The notes beneath the pieces were generated by a model. That model was not told where the DNA came from. It saw only the letters and a list, made by a program, of their open reading frames with translations, and did not search any database. From positions 3,716,501 through 3,780,500 of the forward strand of contig NZ_CP108356.1 of assembly GCF_036237315.1 (NCBI RefSeq): 64,000 nucleotides of DNA, in the 5' to 3' direction. This DNA comes from Streptomyces sp. NBC_01351 (GTDB taxonomy: Bacteria > Actinomycetota > Actinomycetes > Streptomycetales > Streptomycetaceae). Of the stretch, positions 17,358 through 26,470 are shown piece after piece. Numbering within the stretch: position 1 is the first letter of the stretch; the number at the start of each line of letters is the position of its first letter. The position numbers were made by a program, and so were the translations under genes.

Positions 17358-17789
17358 TTCGAGGTCGATGAACGGCACGGTGTCCCCCGGCAGCACATAG
17401 CGCTCCACCTCGACGAAGCCCCGCGCGAGCGCGAACCGCAGCCCCTCCGGGTTCGACTCCAGCACCACGGTCAGGATCCCGGCGGCCCCGAGCTCCCGCG
17501 CGCGCTCCAGCCCGTGCTCGTACAGCCGGGTGCCGAAGCCACGGCCCCGGTACTCGGGCAGCACCCGCGCGATCACCGTGGCCGGGGCCGGCTCGCCCTC
17601 GGGCGGCCGCACGGTCATGCAGCCCACCAGGACGTCCCCGAGGTACGCGACGTCCAGCCGGTGCCGGCCCGCCCGCTCCCGCACCTCGTCGGCCGAGAGC
17701 GGGTCCGTCGGGATGATCAGGTTGTGGACGTAGCGCCAGTCCCCGAGCGTGACGTCATCACCGACAGGCTCGATACGAAGATCAGACAT
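17340..17789 (-). CDS. GNAT family N-acetyltransferase
   Basis: A 149-residue GNAT protein. The acetyl-CoA binding loop is VLPEYRGRGFGTRLYEHGLE near residue 88, a good match to the family motif. VLESNPEGLRFALARGFVEV is the standard C-terminal segment. The acceptor substrate is unknown. ATG at 17789 was chosen because the fold starts there; the longer frame to 18059 runs antisense to the helicase gene. Confidence 0.9.
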   Translation of the reverse strand: MSDLRIEPVGDDVTLGDWRYVHNLIIPTDPLSADEVRERAGRHRLDVAYLGDVLVGCMTVRPPEGEPAPATVIARVLPEYRGRGFGTRLYEHGLERARELGAAGILTVVLESNPEGLRFALARGFVEVERYVLPGDTVPFIDLELREPA

Positions 17790-17928
17790 CCACCCACCCA
17801 AACCGCCCCCGCGCCCTCCCGTCAACGTTCCCGCCGCGCAGAACCACCCGGGCCGCCCGGCGATACGGCAGACTGGAGGTTTGGCCGCCCGCGCCCGGGC
17901 GGACCACCCATGCCGGAAAGGGACCTGC

Positions 17929-19572
17929 GTGAACGGGCCTCTCATCGTCCAGAGCGACAAGACACTCCTCCTCGAGGTCGACCACGAGCTCGCCGGAGCC
18001 GCGCGCCGCGCCATCGCGCCCTTCGCCGAGCTGGAGCGGGCTCCCGAGCACATCCACACCTACCGGATCACCCCGCTCGGCCTGTGGAACGCCCGGGCCG
18101 CCGGGCACGACGCCGAGCAGGTCGTCGACGCGCTCGTCGAGTTCTCCCGCTACCCCGTCCCGCACGCGCTCCTCGTCGACGTCGCCGAGACCATGGCCCG
18201 CTACGGCCGCCTCACCCTCTCCAAGCACCCCGTGCACGGACTCGTCCTGACCAGCACGGACCGGCCGGTGCTGGAGGAGATCCTGCGGTCCAAGCGGATC
18301 ACCCCGCTCGTCGGGGCGCGCCTCGACGCCGACACCGTGGCCGTGCACCCCTCCGAGCGCGGGCAGATCAAGCAGACCCTGCTCAAGCTGGGCTGGCCGG
18401 CCGAGGACCTCGCCGGGTACGTGGACGGCGAGGCCCACGCCATCGACCTGGCCGAGGACGGCTGGGCGCTGCGCCCGTACCAGCAGCAGGCCGTCGAGGG
18501 CTTCTGGCACGGCGGATCCGGGGTGGTCGTACTGCCCTGCGGCGCCGGAAAGACGCTGGTCGGCGCCGGTGCCATGGCGATGGCCAAGGCGACCACGCTG
18601 ATCCTCGTCACGAACACCGTCTCGGCCCGCCAGTGGAAGCACGAGCTGGTGAAGCGGACCTCGCTGACAGAGGAGGAGATCGGCGAGTACTCCGGCACCC
18701 GCAAGGAGATCCGCCCCGTCACCATCGCCACGTACCAGGTCCTCACGACGAAGCGGAAGGGCGTCTACCCGCACCTGGAGCTCTTCGACTCCCGGGACTG
18801 GGGCCTGATCGTCTACGACGAGGTGCACCTGCTGCCCGCGCCGGTCTTCAAGTTCACCGCCGACCTCCAGGCCCGCCGGCGGCTCGGCCTGACGGCCACG
18901 CTGGTCCGTGAGGACGGGCGCGAGTCGGACGTCTTCTCCCTCATCGGGCCGAAGCGTTTCGACGCGCCGTGGAAGGAGATCGAGGCGCAGGGCTACATCG
19001 CCCCGGCGGACTGCGTCGAGGTCCGGGTCAACCTGACGGAGTCGGAGCGGCTCGCGTACGCGACCGCCGAGACGGAGGAGAAGTACCGCTTCTGCGCGAC
19101 GACCGCGACGAAGCGGAAGGTGACGGAGGCGCTGGTCGCCAAGCACAAGGGCGAGCAGACCCTCGTCATCGGCCAGTACATCGACCAGCTCGACGAGCTC
19201 GGCGAGCACCTGAACGCGCCCGTCATCAAGGGCGAGACGTCGAACGCGCAGCGCGAGAAGCTCTTCAACGCCTTCCGGGAAGGTGAGATCAGCGTCCTGG
19301 TCGTCTCGAAGGTCGCGAACTTCTCCATCGACCTGCCGGAGGCGACGGTCGCCATCCAGGTGTCGGGCACCTTCGGCTCCCGCCAGGAGGAGGCCCAGCG
19401 CCTGGGCCGCGTCCTGCGCCCGAAGGCGGACGGCCACGAGGCGAAGTTCTACTCGGTCGTCGCGCGCGACACGATCGACCAGGACTTCGCGGCCCACCGC
19501 CAGCGCTTCCTGGCCGAACAGGGCTACGCGTACCGGATCATGGACGCGGACGAGCTGCTGGCAGCGGACTGA
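17929..19572 (+). CDS. XPB/Ssl2-type DNA repair helicase
   Basis: A 547-residue superfamily 2 helicase resembling eukaryotic XPB and mycobacterial XPB. The N-terminal damage-recognition-like domain (about 1-170) precedes the motor. The Q-motif-like RPYQQQA is at 182-188, Walker A CGAGKT at 204-209, the DEVH box at 297-300, GLTAT motif III at about 320, and motif VI QEEAQRLGRVLRPK near 500. The start is GTG at 17929 after GGAAAGGGACC. Mycobacterial homologues unwind DNA 3' to 5'. The likely partner is encoded at 12087. Confidence 0.95.
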   Translation: MNGPLIVQSDKTLLLEVDHELAGAARRAIAPFAELERAPEHIHTYRITPLGLWNARAAGHDAEQVVDALVEFSRYPVPHALLVDVAETMARYGRLTLSKHPVHGLVLTSTDRPVLEEILRSKRITPLVGARLDADTVAVHPSERGQIKQTLLKLGWPAEDLAGYVDGEAHAIDLAEDGWALRPYQQQAVEGFWHGGSGVVVLPCGAGKTLVGAGAMAMAKATTLILVTNTVSARQWKHELVKRTSLTEEEIGEYSGTRKEIRPVTIATYQVLTTKRKGVYPHLELFDSRDWGLIVYDEVHLLPAPVFKFTADLQARRRLGLTATLVREDGRESDVFSLIGPKRFDAPWKEIEAQGYIAPADCVEVRVNLTESERLAYATAETEEKYRFCATTATKRKVTEALVAKHKGEQTLVIGQYIDQLDELGEHLNAPVIKGETSNAQREKLFNAFREGEISVLVVSKVANFSIDLPEATVAIQVSGTFGSRQEEAQRLGRVLRPKADGHEAKFYSVVARDTIDQDFAAHRQRFLAEQGYAYRIMDADELLAAD

Positions 19573-19584
19573 CGGACCCGGGCA

Positions 19585-19720
19585 TTTCCAGCCTCGCCGG
19601 CGTTTGAGGCGCGGAGTCCGGGGGCCCGGGGCCCGGGGGCATTTCCAGCCCCGCCGGCGTTTGAGGCGTTGGGGGTACCCCCAGCGGTAGCTGGGGGAGG
19701 GTCCGGGGCGGAGCCCCGGC
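19585..19720. repeat. Streptomyces 3'-end repeats downstream of XPB
   Basis: Two CCGGCGTTTGAGGCG copies, a GGGGGTACCCCCAGCGGTAG ... GCTGGGGGAG palindrome (19671-19699) and GGGGCGGAGCCCCGG. The position after the helicase stop suggests a terminator role for both this gene and the convergent small gene at 19790. Confidence 0.72.
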
Positions 19721-19789
19721 AGCGGAGCCGCGCCCGCGCACGGACAGCAGTGCACGCGGCGCCGACCCGACCCGCCCCCGACCGGGAGG

Positions 19790-19975
19790 TCAGCGGCGGA
19801 TGACGCCCGCGTCCTCGGCGTATTCGCCCAGGACGACGACGCTCAGGGCAGCCGCCGCGAAGACCTTGGCCGCGCGCAGCGCATTGCCGACGAGGTGGCG
19901 GGGGCGGGATTCGGAGGTGGCGGTGGCGCCGCTCGGGCGGCCGCCCTGGATCGGGGTGAAGGTTGCGGTGCTCAT
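19790..19975 (-). CDS. Small hydrophobic hypothetical protein
   Basis: A 61-residue protein starting at ATG 19975. The N-terminus is polar and Thr/Ser-rich. A hydrophobic stretch (VFAAAALSVVVLG, about residues 38-50) could span or bind the membrane, and the end is charged. No family was recognised. A longer reading to 20032 lacks a better start. Confidence 0.6.
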   Translation of the reverse strand: MSTATFTPIQGGRPSGATATSESRPRHLVGNALRAAKVFAAAALSVVVLGEYAEDAGVIRR

Positions 19976-20286
19976 GTATCCATGGTGCGTTTTCGGCCTG
20001 CCCGCCGCATCGCCCTGGGGACGGAACCTCAAGGCCCGGGGGGTCCTCCTCGGGGCGCATGCGACCCCCTAGTGGGTCTACCCAATGGGTGACAACCCCG
20101 GGGGCCACCACCCGGACGGAGGTCCCGACCGCGAGGGACTTCCGACCCCCAAAACCGTTCGCGCCCGCGCGCCCCGCTGACTAGAATCTCCGCTCTTGCC
20201 GCCTCCCACCGCCCCATCGGGGAGAGCCGCCCTCCGGCCGAAACCGGCGGGCCAACTGTTCCGTACCAGCAGCTGGAGGCAGTCCC
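19976..20286. other. Non-coding divergent promoter region
   Basis: This 311-bp spacer separates the small minus-strand gene and the HelD-type gene. I see no convincing gene. A rifamycin-associated inverted repeat was looked for and not found. The ribosome site of the HelD gene (GGAGG at 20275) lies at its end. Confidence 0.6.
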
Positions 20287-22416
20287 GTGCCCGCGCACGC
20301 CCCCGACACCGCGCCCGACACCGGTTTCGACGCCGCACCCGACGCCGCTTCCGACACCGATCCGCTCGGCCGCGAACGCGCCCACCTCGCCGCCTCCCGC
20401 GCCGCGCTCCGCGCCATGCGCGAGGACGTGGAGGCCCTCGACATCCGCGACGTCACCGCGAACTGGGTCAACGCCATCGTCCTGCAGGCCCAGATCGACG
20501 ACCGCATCAAGGCCCTCGCGGACCTCTCCCACACCCCCCTCTTCTTCGGCCGCCTGAACTACCTGCACGCGCCCGGCGCGGAGCTCGCCGAGGGCGGGGA
20601 GGGCGAGCAGTTCTACATCGGCCGCCGGCACGTCCACGACGCCGGCGGCGACCCGATGGTCATCGACTGGCGCGCGCCGGTCTCCCAGCCGTTCTACCGG
20701 GCCTCCAAGAAGGACCCCCAGGACGTCTCGCTGCGCCGCCGCTTCGGCTACACCGGCGGGGAGCTCACCGCCTACGAGGACGAGCACCTCTCCGACCCCT
20801 CCGCTGTGACACTATCCGGCTCCGCCGGGGGGCCCGCCGTCAGCAAGCTGCTCCAGCAGGAGATCGAGCGCCCGCGCGTCGGCCCCATGCGGGACATCGT
20901 CGCGACGATCCAGCCCGAGCAGGACGAGATCGTCCGCTCGGGCCTGTCCGGCTCGGTCTGCGTGCAGGGCGGCCCCGGCACCGGGAAGACGGCGGTCGGC
21001 CTGCACCGGGTCGCGTACCTGCTCTACGCGCACCGCGACCGCCTCGCCCGCACCGGCACGCTCGTCATCGGGCCGAACCGTTCCTTCCTGCACTACATCG
21101 AGCAGGTCCTGCCGGCGCTGGGCGAGCTGGAGGTCAAGCAGGCCACCGTCGACGACCTGGTGGCCCGCGAGGGCCTGGAGGTGCGCGGCACGGACGCCGC
21201 CGAAACCGCCGTGGTCAAGGGCGACGCCCGGATGGCGGAGGTGCTGCGCCGCGCGGTCCGCGCGCACGTCAGCCGCCCCACGGAACCGCTGATGGTGGTC
21301 CGCGGCTCACGCCGCTGGCGCGTGCCGGCGTACGAGCTGGAGGAGATGGTCGAGGAGCTCCAGAACCGCGACATCCGCTACGGGGCGGCCCGCGAGGCGC
21401 TCCCCCAGCGGATCGCGCACGCGGTGCTCGTACGGATGGAACAGGCGGGCGAGGCTCCGGACGACCGGGTCCAGGACGCGGTGGCGCGCAACGCGGCGGT
21501 GAAGGCGGCGGTGAAGGAGATCTGGCCGCCGGTCGACCCGGCGAAGCTGGTGCTGCGCCTGCTCTCCGACCCCGACTTCCTGGCGCTGCACGCGGCGGAC
21601 GTCCTCACGGACGACGAGCAGAAGCTGCTGCTGGCGTGGCCGAAACCCTTCCGCAGCGTGAAGGCGGCGAAGTGGTCGGCGGCCGACCTGGTGCTGATCG
21701 ACGAGGCGGCCGATCTGGTGGAGCGGACGCATTCGCTGGGCCACGTGGTCGTCGACGAGGCGCAGGACCTGTCCCCGATGCAGTACCGGGCGGTGGGGCG
21801 GCGCTGCACGACGGGCTCGGCGACGGTACTGGGCGACCTCGCGCAGGGCACCACCCCGTGGGCCACGCGCAGCTGGGACGAGGCCCTGGCGCACCTGGGC
21901 AAGCCGCAGGCCGTGGTCGAGGAGCTGACGGCGGGCTTCCGCGTGCCGCGCGAGGTGATCGCGTACGCGTCGCGGCTGCTGCCGTTGATCTCCCCGGGGC
22001 TGGCGCCGGTCTCCTCGGTCCGCGAGACGCCGGGCTCGCTGGCCGTCACGGCGACGGCCGACCTGACGGCCGCCGTGATCGAGGCCTGCCGGGCCTCCCT
22101 CTCCCACGAGGGCTCGATCGGCCTGATCGCGGCGGACGCCCGTATCCCGGCGCTGGCGGAGGCCCTGCGGGCGGCGGACCTTCCCTACCTCGCGCCCGGC
22201 GAGGAGACGACGGCGGAGTCCCGGCTGACGCTCGTGCCCGCTTCCCTCGCCAAGGGTCTGGAGTACGACTACGTGGTCCTGGACGAGCCGGCGGCGATCG
22301 TGGACGGCGAGCCGGACGAGCGGACGGGCTTGCGCCGGCTGTACGTCTGCCTCACCCGAGCCGTCTCGGGCCTGACGGTCCTCCACGCCGCGGCACTACC
22401 GACGGCCCTGGCCTGA
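20287..22416 (+). CDS. HelD/HelR-family RNA polymerase-recycling ATPase
   Basis: A 709-residue UvrD-like ATPase of the HelD group, which binds RNA polymerase and releases it from DNA rather than unwinding nucleic acid. The N-terminal coiled-coil-like arm (about 25-85) precedes the HelD signature FYIGRRHVHD and VIDWRAPVSQPFYRA near residues 109-138. Walker A GGPGTGKT is at 228-235 and Walker B VVDEAQDLSPMQ near 495. GTG at 20287 has GGAGG upstream. Actinobacterial relatives (HelR) protect against rifamycins; whether this one does is not shown. Confidence 0.9.
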   Translation: MPAHAPDTAPDTGFDAAPDAASDTDPLGRERAHLAASRAALRAMREDVEALDIRDVTANWVNAIVLQAQIDDRIKALADLSHTPLFFGRLNYLHAPGAELAEGGEGEQFYIGRRHVHDAGGDPMVIDWRAPVSQPFYRASKKDPQDVSLRRRFGYTGGELTAYEDEHLSDPSAVTLSGSAGGPAVSKLLQQEIERPRVGPMRDIVATIQPEQDEIVRSGLSGSVCVQGGPGTGKTAVGLHRVAYLLYAHRDRLARTGTLVIGPNRSFLHYIEQVLPALGELEVKQATVDDLVAREGLEVRGTDAAETAVVKGDARMAEVLRRAVRAHVSRPTEPLMVVRGSRRWRVPAYELEEMVEELQNRDIRYGAAREALPQRIAHAVLVRMEQAGEAPDDRVQDAVARNAAVKAAVKEIWPPVDPAKLVLRLLSDPDFLALHAADVLTDDEQKLLLAWPKPFRSVKAAKWSAADLVLIDEAADLVERTHSLGHVVVDEAQDLSPMQYRAVGRRCTTGSATVLGDLAQGTTPWATRSWDEALAHLGKPQAVVEELTAGFRVPREVIAYASRLLPLISPGLAPVSSVRETPGSLAVTATADLTAAVIEACRASLSHEGSIGLIAADARIPALAEALRAADLPYLAPGEETTAESRLTLVPASLAKGLEYDYVVLDEPAAIVDGEPDERTGLRRLYVCLTRAVSGLTVLHAAALPTALA

Positions 22417-22479
22417 CCCATGCGGGGCGGGGGGGGTGCCGCTGCGCGGAGCCCCTCCCCGCCCCGCCCTTCCACCGTT

Positions 22480-22695
22480 CCCGCCTCAAACGCCGGCGCG
22501 GCTCAAAACACGGCGCTCCGCGCCCGCTCCTCAAACGCCGGAGGGGCTGGGGGTGTATCCAGCCCCTCCGGCGTTTGAGGAGCGGGGTACGGGGCGGAGC
22601 CCCGGGTCTTTGAGCCGCACAGGCGGGGCGGCAGCAGCCACATCCAGCCCCGCCGGCGTTTGAGGCGCGGGGTCTGGGGCGGAGCCCCAGGAGGG
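22480..22695. repeat. Cluster of Streptomyces 3'-end repeats
   Basis: At least four copies in both orientations of the CCGGCGTTTGAGG core (CTCAAACGCCGG on the other strand), plus two GGGGCGGAGCCCC modules. They fill the 291-bp gap between the convergent helD-like and cutC genes. Paired opposite copies could form long hairpins ending both transcripts. Confidence 0.75.
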
Positions 22696-22707
22696 CGGCC
22701 CGCAGGG

Positions 22708-23394
22708 TCAGGCCAGGGCGGTGCGCCACTCCGCGACGGCCGCCGCCGAGACGGGCTGCCCCCACCCGTCGGGACGCGCGGCCCCGCCGATGTGGAAGGC
22801 GTCGATGCCCGCCCCGCGCAGCACCGGCAGGTGCGCCAGCGTCAGCCCGCCGCCGACCAGGATCCGCGCCCCGTACCCCGGCTCCCCCCGCCGCGCCGCC
22901 TCCGCGAGCAGTACCGGCAGGCCGTCGTCGACCCCGCCCGCCGCGCCGGCCGTCAGGTACGTGTCCAGCCCCGGCAGCTCGGCCACCGCCTTGCGCAGGC
23001 CGTCCCGGTCCGCCGCGCGGTCGATCGCCCGGTGGAAGGTCCACCGGCAGCCGTCCAGCTCGGCCACCACCGCCTCGACGGCGGCCAGGTCGGGGCTGCC
23101 GTCCGGGGTCAGGAAGCCGAGAACGAACTCCTCCGCGCCCTCCGCCCGCATCTGCCGCGCCGTCTCGACCAGCACGGAGACGTCACCCGCCGCGAACCCG
23201 TCCGTCCTGCGGAGCATCACGCGCAGCGGGATGTCGACCGCCGCTCTGATCGCCGCGAAGGTCTCGCGCGGCGGGGTGAGCCCGTCGGCGGCAATGTCGG
23301 TGACCAGTTCGAGTCGGTCCGCCCCACCGGCCTGGGCCGCGATCGCGTCCTCCGCGTCGAGGGCGATCACCTCCAGGAGCGCACGGTTGCTCAT
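22708..23394 (-). CDS. cutC: CutC family copper homeostasis protein
   Basis: A 228-residue TIM-barrel protein of the CutC family. Typical segments are LEVIALDAEDAIAAQAGGAD with LELVTDI near the N-terminus, MLRRTDGFAAGDV, FHRAIDRAAD and LVGGGLTLAHLP near the end. CutC was named for copper tolerance, though its biochemical role is unsettled. ATG at 23394. About 30-50 bp upstream is an imperfect DasR-like palindrome. Confidence 0.92.
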   Translation of the reverse strand: MSNRALLEVIALDAEDAIAAQAGGADRLELVTDIAADGLTPPRETFAAIRAAVDIPLRVMLRRTDGFAAGDVSVLVETARQMRAEGAEEFVLGFLTPDGSPDLAAVEAVVAELDGCRWTFHRAIDRAADRDGLRKAVAELPGLDTYLTAGAAGGVDDGLPVLLAEAARRGEPGYGARILVGGGLTLAHLPVLRGAGIDAFHIGGAARPDGWGQPVSAAAVAEWRTALA

Positions 23395-23424
23395 TCGATG
23401 CCGTCCTTTGTCCGGTAATGGAAA

Positions 23425-23440
23425 ATAGGTCTAGTCCAAT
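23425..23440. promoter_or_regulatory. Candidate DasR-responsive element upstream of cutC
   Basis: ATAGGTCTAGTCCAAT agrees with the dre consensus ACTGGTCTAGACCACT at 12 of 16 positions, including GGTCTAG. It lies in the 109-bp divergent gap between cutC and the HD-domain gene. Binding by DasR is inferred. Confidence 0.45.
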
Positions 23441-23503
23441 ATCAGGGTACGGGTCTCCGACCTCGCTCCACCAGCACAATCACGCCACCCGCACAATGTG
23501 CGC

Positions 23504-24184
23504 ATGGACACAGGCACCCCGCACGACGACACCCCCGCCCTCCGCACGCGCTGGCAGGCCACCGTCGCCGCCGCCGGGGCCTCCTCCGGGCGCGACGCCG
23601 CCCCCTACGCCGACCGCCTCCTCGCCGCCTGGGCGGAGCCCCAGCGCAGGTACCACACCACCGCGCACCTGGCCGACGTACTCGCGCGGATCGACGTACT
23701 GGCCCCGCACGCCGCCGACCCCGCGGCCGTCCGTCTCGCGGCCTGGTTCCACGACGCCGTCTACCGGCCCGACCGCTCCGAGAACGAGGAGCGCAGCGCC
23801 GCCATGGCCGAGCGCGCCCTGCCCGAGCTCGGCATCGACGCCGCCCGCACCGCCGAGGTGGCCCGGCTGGTCCGGCTCACCGTCACCCACGACCCCGCCC
23901 CCGGCGACACCAACGGCGAGGCCCTCTGCGACGCCGACCTGGCCGTCCTCGCCGGCGCCCCCGACGCCTACGCCGCGTACGTGGCCGCCGTCCGCGAGGA
24001 GTACGGCTTCGTCCCCGACGAGGCCTTCCGCACCGGCCGCGCCGCCGTCCTGCGCCAGCTGCTCGACCTGCCGCGGCTCTTCCGCACGCCGTACGGAGCC
24101 GCGCACTGGGAGGCCCCGGCCCGCGCCAACCTCGCGGCGGAGCTCTCCCACCTCCAGGGAACACAGGCCGCGCCGGGAATTTGA
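23504..24184 (+). CDS. HD-domain predicted metal-dependent phosphohydrolase
   Basis: A 226-residue protein like the HD-superfamily predicted metal-dependent hydrolases. Metal-binding candidates are the His in RRYHTTAHL (about residue 46-50), the HD pair in LAAWFHDAVY (about 85-86) and the later acidic ALCDADLAVL. The substrate is unknown. ATG at 23504 was chosen over the GTG two codons upstream. Confidence 0.85.
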   Translation: MDTGTPHDDTPALRTRWQATVAAAGASSGRDAAPYADRLLAAWAEPQRRYHTTAHLADVLARIDVLAPHAADPAAVRLAAWFHDAVYRPDRSENEERSAAMAERALPELGIDAARTAEVARLVRLTVTHDPAPGDTNGEALCDADLAVLAGAPDAYAAYVAAVREEYGFVPDEAFRTGRAAVLRQLLDLPRLFRTPYGAAHWEAPARANLAAELSHLQGTQAAPGI

Positions 24185-24211
24185 TCCCGTTCACGGTGGT
24201 TGGTGACAGTC

Positions 24212-25489
24212 ATGCCCGCCGATGCCGCAAGCCCCATGGATCCCGCACGCCCCAGCCGGCCCGCACGTCGCCGCATGCCCGTGGCCGTCTACGTCCTCGG
24301 GCTCTCCGTCTTCGCGCTCGGCACCAGCGAGTTCATGCTCTCCGGACTGCTGCCACCCATCGCCGAGGACATGGGCGTCACCATCCCCCAGGCCGGCCTG
24401 CTCATATCCGCCTTCGCCATCGGCATGGTCATCGGGGCTCCGCTGCTGGCCGTGGCCACCCTGCGCCTCCCCCGCCGCACCACCCTCGTCAGCCTCATCA
24501 GCCTCTTCGGCCTCGGGCAGGTGGCGGGCGCGCTGGCCCCCTCGTACGAGCTCCTCTTCGCCTCCCGCGTGGTCTCGGCCCTCGCGTGCGCGGGCTTCTG
24601 GGCCGTCGGCGCGGCCGTCGCGATCGCCATGGTCGACAAGGACCAGCGGGCCCGCGCGATGGCCGTCATGATCGGCGGCCTGTCCATCGCCAACGTCCTC
24701 GGCGTCCCGGCGGGCGCCTTCCTCGGCGAGCACCTGGGCTGGCGCTCCGCGTTCTGGTCGGTCGGCGCGGCCTCCGCCGTCGCCCTCGTCGGCATCCTGG
24801 CGCTGATCCCGCGCATCCCGCTGCCCACCGAGAAGCCCTCCCTCGCCCGTGAGCTGCGCATCTACCGCGACCGCCAGGTGTGGCTGTCCGTCGGCGTCAC
24901 GGCCCTCGCCGCCGGGGGCGTCTTCTGCGCCTTCAGCTACCTGTCACCGCTGCTCACGGACGTGGCCGGGCTCGACTCCGGGTGGGTCCCGTGGATCCTC
25001 GGCCTCTTCGGCGTCGGCGCGCTGATCGGCACCACCATCGGCGGCCGGGTCGCGGACGCGCACCTGTTCGGCGTGATGATCTGGGGCATCACCGCCTCCA
25101 CCGTCTTCCTCACGGCGCTCGCCCTCCTCGCCTCCACGGCCGCCGCGGCGATCGCCCTGTCCTTCCTCCTCGGCGTCTCGGCCTTCTTCACCGCCCCCGC
25201 CCTCAACGCCCGCATGTTCAACGTCGCCGGCGCGGCCCCCACCCTGGCCGGCGCCACCACCACGGCCGCGTTCAACCTCGGCAACACGGGCGGCCCCTGG
25301 CTCGGCGGCACCGTCATCGACGCGGGCCTCGGCTTCTCCGCCACGGCCTGGGCGGGCGCGGCAATGACCGTCACGGCCATCGCCCTGGCCGTCACGGCCC
25401 TCCGCCTGGACCGCCGGCGTACGCAGGGCCGCGTGGTGGCCTCCTCGGCCTCGGCCCCGACCGCGGCCGTGGTCTCCGAGCGGGTCTAG
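24212..25489 (+). CDS. Cmx/CmlR-type MFS drug exporter
   Basis: A 425-residue twelve-helix MFS transporter. The first helix, YVLGLSVFALGTSEFMLSGL followed by LPPIAEDMGV, and the second, ISAFAIGMVIGAPLLA, are highly characteristic of the chloramphenicol efflux family (CmlR, Cmx, CmrA) and the related sugar/arabinose exporters. The in-frame starts TTG 24200 and GTG 24203 would add three to four residues. No regulator is adjacent. Drug specificity is inferred from similarity only. Confidence 0.88.
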   Translation: MPADAASPMDPARPSRPARRRMPVAVYVLGLSVFALGTSEFMLSGLLPPIAEDMGVTIPQAGLLISAFAIGMVIGAPLLAVATLRLPRRTTLVSLISLFGLGQVAGALAPSYELLFASRVVSALACAGFWAVGAAVAIAMVDKDQRARAMAVMIGGLSIANVLGVPAGAFLGEHLGWRSAFWSVGAASAVALVGILALIPRIPLPTEKPSLARELRIYRDRQVWLSVGVTALAAGGVFCAFSYLSPLLTDVAGLDSGWVPWILGLFGVGALIGTTIGGRVADAHLFGVMIWGITASTVFLTALALLASTAAAAIALSFLLGVSAFFTAPALNARMFNVAGAAPTLAGATTTAAFNLGNTGGPWLGGTVIDAGLGFSATAWAGAAMTVTAIALAVTALRLDRRRTQGRVVASSASAPTAAVVSERV

Positions 25490-25718
25490 GCCGCTTCTCT
25501 CGGAGCGGGGCGGCGTGAGGGGCCGGCCTGATCCGCAGGGAAACGGCCCAGGCGTCCGGCTCGAAAGGATGCGAGCCGGGGGCTCCCCTCTTCCCCGGAC
25601 GGGCGGCCCGCTCCACCAGCGCCGCCGCCGGGCGCGGGGGTGAGGGGGTCGCCGTTCAGCTCGGTCTCGGTCTCGGTCACTGCCGCAGGCCAACGGCGCC
25701 CACTGACACTCCCGGCGC

Positions 25719-25985
25719 CTACGCCGGACGCCCCTTCGGGCGGCGCAGGCCCGCGCCCGTGAGGCGGCGGACCAGTTCCTTGCTGCCGATCTCCACCGCG
25801 CCCGCCGCCACGGCGTCGGCGTAGCGGTGCGAGGGCACGTCGTAGTGGTCCCGTTCGAAAGCGCGCGGCGGGCACCCCACCGACGCCGCGAAGGCGTGCA
25901 GTTCCTCGTACGAGACGTCGCTGACCAGGTGGGACCACATGCGGCCGTGGCCCGGCCAGGTGGGCGGGTCGATGTACACCGTCAC
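25719..25985 (-). CDS. DUF4031 family protein
   Basis: An 88-residue protein matching DUF4031. The N-terminus VYIDPPTWPGHGRMWSHLVS is diagnostic, followed by SYEELHAFAASVG and FERDHYDVPSHRY. Function unknown. The start is GTG at 25985, 7 bp after the stop of the upstream gene, so they form an operon. The 229-bp gap to the transporter gene holds nothing recognisable beyond a short CGGTCT iteration. Confidence 0.88.
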   Translation of the reverse strand: MTVYIDPPTWPGHGRMWSHLVSDVSYEELHAFAASVGCPPRAFERDHYDVPSHRYADAVAAGAVEIGSKELVRRLTGAGLRRPKGRPA

Positions 25986-25992
25986 CGGCGGC

Positions 25993-26370
25993 TCACCGGC
26001 CCGGGTGGAAGACCGGCCCGAGGGCGCCGACGGACGCCACCCTCACGCCCGCCTCCGAACACACCCAGTGCGGGTCGGGTCCCAGCTCCGGCTCCACGTC
26101 CAGCGCGTGCGGGTCACCGTGCCCGCAGACGGGGCAGAGCGGCCAGCGGCCGTACTTCTCCAGCAGCGCGTCCTGCACGTCCTGGGCGACGAGTCCGGGA
26201 AGGTAGTCGACCCCCTCCGGCCACTGCTCCACCCACCACCGGCGGTGCGTGACCGAGTCCTCGACGAGGGAGACGACATCGGCGTCGGCGACCTCGCCGG
26301 CGGCGAGATCGGCGAGAACAAGTGCACGGGCGACGTGCAGCGCCTGTTCCAAGGGGGTCGCGTGGTCCAT
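25993..26370 (-). CDS. Hypothetical protein with paired cysteines
   Basis: A 125-residue soluble protein. The first half is helical and acidic (ALVLADLAAGEVADADVVSL). The second half carries CPVCGHGDPHALDVEPEL and a later WVC, so three cysteines and one or two histidines could bind zinc. No family was recognised. It precedes the DUF4031 gene by 7 bp and diverges from the RpiR regulator. Confidence 0.8.
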   Translation of the reverse strand: MDHATPLEQALHVARALVLADLAAGEVADADVVSLVEDSVTHRRWWVEQWPEGVDYLPGLVAQDVQDALLEKYGRWPLCPVCGHGDPHALDVEPELGPDPHWVCSEAGVRVASVGALGPVFHPGR

Positions 26371-26405
26371 GCGCCCATTGTGGCCCCGCGACGGGCCGGT
26401 GGCGA

Positions 26406-26426
26406 AGGTCCTCTTTTCGAGGACCT
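26406..26426. promoter_or_regulatory. Inverted repeat in the rpiR divergent promoter
   Basis: AGGTCCTC-TTTTC-GAGGACCT is a perfect 8-bp inverted repeat 45 bp before the RpiR start and 36 bp from the divergent gene start. It is the best operator candidate for the MurNAc operon; no binding data. Confidence 0.5.
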
Positions 26427-26470
26427 CATGGCGCCTTGCCCCGCCCCTCCGCCGAAAATAGATTTCACGT

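Noticed and set aside
19976..20286. Rifamycin-associated element upstream of the HelD-type gene
   Set aside because: I looked for an inverted repeat of that type near the promoter and found none.
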